NCBI GenBank assembly: GCA_023659985.1 | Contig: JAGXOH010000040.1 | Coordinates: forward strand, 1 to 6,966 | Reading direction: 5' to 3' | Source: Candidatus Falkowbacteria bacterium LH_S3 | Lineage (GTDB): Bacteria; Patescibacteriota; Patescibacteriia; Patescibacteriales; JAGXOH01 | DNA: 6,966 nt | In this document: positions 5,041 to 6,966 of the stretch, in pieces | Layout of the letters: the number at the start of each line of letters is the position of its first letter | Position numbering within the stretch: the stretch's first letter is position 1 | Position numbers and translations under genes: made by a program | The notes under the pieces: model-generated | The model's database searches: none | The model's input: the letters and a program-made list of their open reading frames with translations, nothing else | What the model was told of the DNA's origin: nothing

Positions 5041-5275
5041 AATGTGTATGCACATTACCCACAGCTCTTGACTTTACTTCTCTTACATCATCTATTTTAA
5101 ATGTATCCATTTCATATTTTACAAAATCAGGATTATCTTGAATTTTTGTTTCAAATGTATTTAAAAACAGATCAAAGAGTTCAGGCAGCACCCTCTCTGA
5201 ACTACCTTCTATTAAATAAGCATGAGAAAGAGAATTTGATTTGTAATGATTTTTTAGAGTAGTTGAAAAAGACAT
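5018..5275 (-). pseudogene. holB: DNA polymerase III delta-prime subunit, N-terminal fragment
   Basis: The frame encodes 85 residues starting at an ATG. Residues 1-71 resemble the start of the delta-prime clamp-loader subunit: SLSHAYLIEG at 15-24 and the conserved FKIDDVREVKSRA at 59-71. In full-length proteins the latter is followed by the strand and SRC-type motif (roughly E-A-Q-N-A-L-L-K). The Walker A that classical delta-prime has after HAYL is missing, which I believe is usual for the Patescibacterial form. From residue 72 the sequence runs into repeat debris (after about nt 5062) and stops. Full proteins are 200-300 or more residues, so this is a truncated copy and cannot load a clamp. 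It starts 24 nt after the endonuclease stop codon and shares its direction, so it is probably transcribed from the restriction-modification operon. An intact copy must exist elsewhere if the cell lives. Confidence 0.7.
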
Positions 5276-5299
5276 AAATAAAGATAAAGTTCAATTATT

Positions 5300-6223
5300 T
5301 CACCATTTCACCAAAATTTCCAAAATACCTTTTTCAAGCATTGCAAGATTAAAAAGGTAATCATTGTGATTAAAAGTTTCTCTCAACGGCTTTACTGTTG
5401 TCTCCCAACCCATTCCGTCTGTAATCCAAAAAAACTTATATTTTCCGTTCAAAACATCAAATAAATTTCTATATTCTCCAGCTGTAGATTTTAATTTTGA
5501 ACCACCCCTACCATAAAAATTTGTCTCAATGATAAATAATTCTTTACCATTATCAATTACAAAATCATAACGGCGAGATGATTTATCAACTGGCACATCA
5601 TAACCCAATTCATCTTTGATTTTTTTGGCATTAGTTTCTTTTAAATATTTAAAATTATTTTTCTCACAAACATCTTTGATAAAAACTTCAACAATGTTCT
5701 CCATAGCATGACCTCCACGATTTTTCCGTCCATTACTATCAAGCCCAGCTTCAACACCAATCATGTAATCTACTAGGTTTTTAATTTTCTTGTCAGTAAT
5801 TAAAGTTTTTAGCCCTGTTTCTTTTACAAAATGTAAATATTTTTCAATATCATTATTAGAAATTTTTTCTTTAGAAAAATCATAATCTTCATAAACAAGT
5901 TTTTTGTTATGATAATCAACAAGAATTTTAAATTTCTTGGTATTGTTTCCATCTCTAACCACCAAAGCGGGAATAACTTTGGCAATGTTAGGATTTTTCT
6001 TTAACAAAAATTTAAACTCTTTATCAAAATCATTCTTTCCTATTAAATAATTCAGGTTATTTAAAGCAAGTTCTATTTGTTTTGTGTTAGTAAAAACTTT
6101 TTCCCAATTAATAAAATAAGACCAAATTGTATTGCTTGGTTTTAAATTTGAAATAAAAAAATCAAAAACCTGATCTTCTGTATTGCAATTTAATGTTGTT
6201 TTGTAGAAAGATAAATTTTTCAT
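5300..6223 (-). CDS. dpnB: DpnII/MboI-family type II restriction endonuclease (GATC)
   Basis: At 307 residues this is full length for the family (about 280-300). The signature GLDSNGRKNRGGHAMEN spans 160-176. The nuclease core follows: RRYDFVI with Asp220, then FIIETNFY with Glu233 and Asn235, then GRGGSK with Lys243. This is the PD-(D/E)xK-like arrangement of DpnII relatives, with Asn in place of the usual last Lys of ExK. WITDGMGWETT (266-276) is the other family block. The enzyme is expected to cut double-stranded DNA at unmethylated GATC; the site is inferred from the family. The gene begins 17 nt after the methyltransferase stop codon, in the same direction and in the order seen in the pneumococcal DpnII operon. 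That order places the nuclease last, which helps methylation precede cutting. No Shine-Dalgarno sequence precedes the ATG. I see no truncation or missing motif. Confidence 0.94.
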   Translation of the reverse strand: MKNLSFYKTTLNCNTEDQVFDFFISNLKPSNTIWSYFINWEKVFTNTKQIELALNNLNYLIGKNDFDKEFKFLLKKNPNIAKVIPALVVRDGNNTKKFKILVDYHNKKLVYEDYDFSKEKISNNDIEKYLHFVKETGLKTLITDKKIKNLVDYMIGVEAGLDSNGRKNRGGHAMENIVEVFIKDVCEKNNFKYLKETNAKKIKDELGYDVPVDKSSRRYDFVIDNGKELFIIETNFYGRGGSKLKSTAGEYRNLFDVLNGKYKFFWITDGMGWETTVKPLRETFNHNDYLFNLAMLEKGILEILVKW

Positions 6224-6239
6224 AGCATCATTTTTTATT

Positions 6240-6966
6240 CTATTTATTTCTCATGTTTTTATCCAATTCTTCAAATCTTTTAATAGATAAATCAAGATAT
6301 TTTTTCTCATTTTCTATGCCAATAAATTTTCTTCCGAACAAATGAGCCGCTAATCCTGTTGTTGAGCTCCCGGTAAACGGATCTAAAATCAAATCACCTT
6401 TATTTGTGCTTGCTAAGACAATCCTTTTTAGCAATTCTGACGATTTTTGAGTTGGATGTTTTCCGAAAGTTTTTTCTATTCTCTGAGGAGTATTTATTGC
6501 CCAAACACTTCTCATTTGTTTTCCTTTTTCATGTAAAATTTCATGACGATCACTTCTCCCACAATGACTACATTTAATTTCTTTCTGATAGTTATTATTC
6601 CATTCAACCATTGTTTTGTAATTAAAGGTGTGTTTTGCTTTTTTTTCTTTTTTTGCCCAAAGCAAAGTCTCATGACTAGCCGTAAAAAAGCGACAGCTTA
6701 AATTTGGTGAAGCATTTGGCTTAAACCAAGCAATGTCATTTAAGAAATGAAATTTTTCTATTTCCAAAGCAAAACCGCATTGATAAATTGAATGATAAGT
6801 TCCACTTATCCAAATTGTGCCGTTAGGTTTTAATATTCGACGACATTCTTTAATCCAAGAAAGATGAAATTCAAAATTTTTTTTTATGCCATTGCTAAGA
6901 TCCCAATCTCCTTTTTTAACACTTACCATTTTTCCATTTTGACAAGTAAAAGATCCACTAGATAAA
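6240..6966 (-). CDS. dpnA: DpnA-like DNA adenine methyltransferase (class beta), 5' end outside the window
   Basis: The frame stays open to the right edge, so the ATG at 6927-6929 is internal. Twelve more residues (LSSGSFTCQNGK) precede it, matching the segment just after the catalytic DPPY of DpnA-type enzymes, which must lie just beyond the edge. Visible, numbering from that internal Met, are KGDWD (6-10), LKPNGTIWISGTYHSIY (33-49), PNLSCRFF (75-82), GKHPTQK (156-162, motif X) and DPFTGSSTTG (183-192, motif I for AdoMet). Catalytic block first and AdoMet block last define class beta. DpnA methylates adenine in GATC and, unlike DpnM, also works on single-stranded DNA. An insertion near 110-137 carries CSHCG (120-124). 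It is followed closely by the DpnII-like nuclease. A dpnM-type gene is expected upstream, outside the window. Confidence 0.92.
   Translation of the reverse strand, partial: LSSGSFTCQNGKMVSVKKGDWDLSNGIKKNFEFHLSWIKECRRILKPNGTIWISGTYHSIYQCGFALEIEKFHFLNDIAWFKPNASPNLSCRFFTASHETLLWAKKEKKAKHTFNYKTMVEWNNNYQKEIKCSHCGRSDRHEILHEKGKQMRSVWAINTPQRIEKTFGKHPTQKSSELLKRIVLASTNKGDLILDPFTGSSTTGLAAHLFGRKFIGIENEKKYLDLSIKRFEELDKNMRNK

Larger units (their letters stand above)
4640..5062. mobile_element. Graveyard of insertion-sequence ends (no intact transposase)
   Basis: This stretch of about 420 nt carries no credible gene. It holds a 16-nt direct repeat pair and three separate inverted-repeat units, listed individually. 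It ends exactly where the holB fragment loses its homology (about 5062). No intact transposase is present. The minus strand shows short open stretches (for example 4833-4931, about 32 codons without a start) that could be decayed coding sequence, but I recognise no motif. Successive insertion and deletion of small IS elements explains both the repeats and the truncated gene. This is inference from structure only. Confidence 0.45.

Overview
The window looks like a piece of a Patescibacteria (Candidate Phyla Radiation) genome. The evidence is high A+T content (about two-thirds by eye), leaders with no visible Shine-Dalgarno sequence, a small signal-peptide pilin of the type common in these genomes, a polymerase delta-prime fragment without a P-loop, and transposase debris of a kind I associate with this group. 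TGA is used as a stop, so the code is standard rather than the Gracilibacteria/Absconditabacteria code. The lineage call is inference from gene content and style; there is no rRNA or other marker here.

Left part (1-1700). The 5' end of an IS transposase gene (51 to about 235, plus strand) is broken off and runs into a nested hairpin (258-323). Then come, on the minus strand, a D-2-hydroxyacid (D-lactate-type) dehydrogenase (332-1348) and a tRNA-Arg(UCU) (1563-1634). The tRNA has a near-consensus promoter (1652-1680). Its trailer of roughly 140 nt is more G+C-rich, holds local hairpins and ends at a possible terminator (1419-1442).

Middle (1700-4650). An AAA+ ATPase of the DUF4143 type (1704-3053, minus) is divergent from tlyA, an S4-domain/FtsJ rRNA 2'-O-methyltransferase (3196-3945, plus). 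The ATPase has a clear -35/-10. Next come a doubtful small ORF, a perfect 34-bp palindrome (4169-4202) that probably ends the next gene's transcript, and a VirB2/TrbC-like pilin (4224-4571, minus) with its own promoter.

Right part (4640-6966). About 420 nt without a credible gene (4640-5062) is packed with inverted and direct repeats that look like the ends of lost insertion sequences. It abuts a truncated holB (delta-prime) fragment at 5063-5275. Upstream of that, co-oriented on the minus strand, is a DpnII-like restriction-modification operon: a class beta DNA methyltransferase of the DpnA type (6240 to beyond the right edge) followed by a DpnII/MboI-family endonuclease (5300-6223). By analogy with the pneumococcal DpnII operon (dpnM-dpnA-dpnB), a DpnM-type adenine methylase is expected just outside the right edge.

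I see no gene system here that I would call undescribed. The points most worth checking are the GATC restriction-modification operon with an ssDNA-methylase-type subunit in a putative CPR genome, the holB truncation, the tRNA-Arg with a poorly paired acceptor stem, the structured tRNA trailer, and the nested repeat graveyard.
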